Below, piece by piece: positions 4,895-5,492 of a stretch of 5,492 nucleotides of DNA. This stretch comes from Nocardioidaceae bacterium. Its GTDB lineage: Bacteria; Actinomycetota; Actinomycetes; Propionibacteriales; Nocardioidaceae. A program made the position numbers and the translations under genes. Under the pieces are notes generated by a model. It saw nothing but the letters and a program-made list of their open reading frames with translations, made no database searches and was not told the origin of the DNA. The stretch lies in NCBI GenBank assembly GCA_013693815.1, contig CP059259.1:126271-131762 (forward strand), given 5' to 3'. Each line of letters begins with the position of its first letter. Within the stretch, counting starts at the first letter, position 1.

Positions 4895-5492
4895 CAGATC
4901 TTCGAGGTTCGCCCGTAGGTCGTGGTGCGCTCGACGACCGGTCGTCCGATGCCGGCCCCGATCTCGACCAACTCCTGGACCGTCTTCGCCGACCCGTGCT
5001 CGGACCCTGCCATCCGGGAGATCGTTTCCTCCATCAGTGTGCCGCCGAGATCGTTCGCGCCGGCTCGGAGCATGGCACGGGTGCCGTCGACGCCGAGCTT
5101 GACCCACGAGGTCTGGATGTTGCGGATCCGGCCGTGTAGGAGGATCCGGGCCATCGCGTGTACCGCGAGGTTGTCGCGCAACGTCGGACCAGGACGGGCG
5201 ATGCCGGCGAGATAGATCGGCGCATTGGTATGGACGAACGGCAACGGCACGAACTCGGTGAAGCCACCTGTCCCGGATCCCATGGCTGCATCCTGGATCC
5301 GGGACAGGACTCGGAGGTGGCTGACCCAGTGGCGCGGGTTGTCGACGTGGCCGTACATCATCGTGCTGGTTGTCGGGATGCCGACTCGGTGGGCGGTGGT
5401 GATGACCTCGATCCAGGTGCTGGTCGGGAGCTTGCCTTTGGTGAGCACCCAGCGGACTTCATCGTCGAGGATCTCCGCCGCGGTGCCGGGTA
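4894..5492 (-). CDS. fbiC: FO synthase FbiC, C-terminal (CofH) part, partial
   Basis: The minus-strand frame is open from the right edge and ends with TGA at 4896-4894, giving the last 198 residues. It is recognisable as the CofH half of the fused actinobacterial FbiC (about 850 residues in full). This radical-SAM enzyme makes the deazaflavin FO, precursor of coenzyme F420, from tyrosine and a ribityl-diaminouracil. Conserved blocks, in order, are [80 protein letters not shown] and [20 protein letters not shown]. The iron-sulfur CX3CX2C motifs lie outside the window. Between RIQD and TGGFTEF there are a few extra residues (AAMGSG) that I do not recall from the mycobacterial protein, and the DNA there forms a perfect inverted repeat. 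The gene converges on the SDR operon and is probably a core gene beside an accessory operon. Confidence 0.94.
   Translation of the reverse strand, partial: PGTAAEILDDEVRWVLTKGKLPTSTWIEVITTAHRVGIPTTSTMMYGHVDNPRHWVSHLRVLSRIQDAAMGSGTGGFTEFVPLPFVHTNAPIYLAGIARPGPTLRDNLAVHAMARILLHGRIRNIQTSWVKLGVDGTRAMLRAGANDLGGTLMEETISRMAGSEHGSAKTVQELVEIGAGIGRPVVERTTTYGRTSKI
5267..5308. repeat. Perfect inverted repeat inside fbiC (14-bp arms, 14-nt spacer)
   Basis: CCTGTCCCGGATCC at 5267-5280 is the exact reverse complement of GGATCCGGGACAGG at 5295-5308. The 14-nt spacer has no further pairing. The repeat encodes the [13 protein letters not shown] stretch of FbiC on the minus strand, where the protein seems to carry extra residues compared with relatives I remember. 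It may be a small insertion scar, an mRNA hairpin, or coincidence in GC-rich coding DNA. Confidence 0.88.

Noticed and set aside
1..5492. CRISPR arrays, tRNA or rRNA genes, insertion sequences, toxin-antitoxin or phage genes
   Set aside because: No regular long repeats, cloverleaf-like segments, transposase motifs or phage-like proteins were seen on either strand; almost all of the window is occupied by metabolic genes.

Overview
The window comes from a moderately GC-rich actinobacterium, most likely a mycolic-acid genus such as Rhodococcus, Gordonia, Nocardia or Mycobacterium. The evidence is the high GC at third codon positions, two short-chain dehydrogenases of the mycofactocin-coupled type, and the 3' part of a fused FbiC-type gene for coenzyme F420 synthesis. 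The genus is an inference.

Layout: bases 1-4859 hold seven plus-strand genes in what looks like one operon running in from the left edge. The order is the 3' end of a sugar-type ABC importer permease, its RbsB-like substrate-binding protein, a mycofactocin-type SDR, an OsmC-family protein, two SnoaL/NTF2-like small proteins, and a second mycofactocin-type SDR. Gaps are 10-72 bp, most genes have a clear Shine-Dalgarno sequence, and I see no convincing internal promoter. A short GC-rich hairpin with a T run at 4876-4894 probably ends the operon. On the opposite strand, 4894-5492 is the C-terminal (CofH) third of fbiC, convergent with the operon and running off the right edge.

How the genes may work together (inference): the importer brings in a small polar or hydroxylated compound. 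The two SDRs oxidise alcohol groups using a tightly held NAD(H) re-oxidised through mycofactocin. The two NTF2-fold proteins may carry out a dehydration, isomerisation or hydrolysis step, and the OsmC protein may protect against reactive intermediates. The substrate cannot be read from the sequence. No mycofactocin synthesis genes (mft), regulator, ATPase or mobile element lie in the window.

Unexplained structure: there are two long perfect inverted repeats inside coding sequence, with 12-bp arms in the first SDR gene and 14-bp arms in fbiC. A three-copy CTGACC repeat with an exact 13-nt period spans the junction of the two SnoaL-like genes, and a 6-bp-stem hairpin lies in the gap between the first SDR and osmC.
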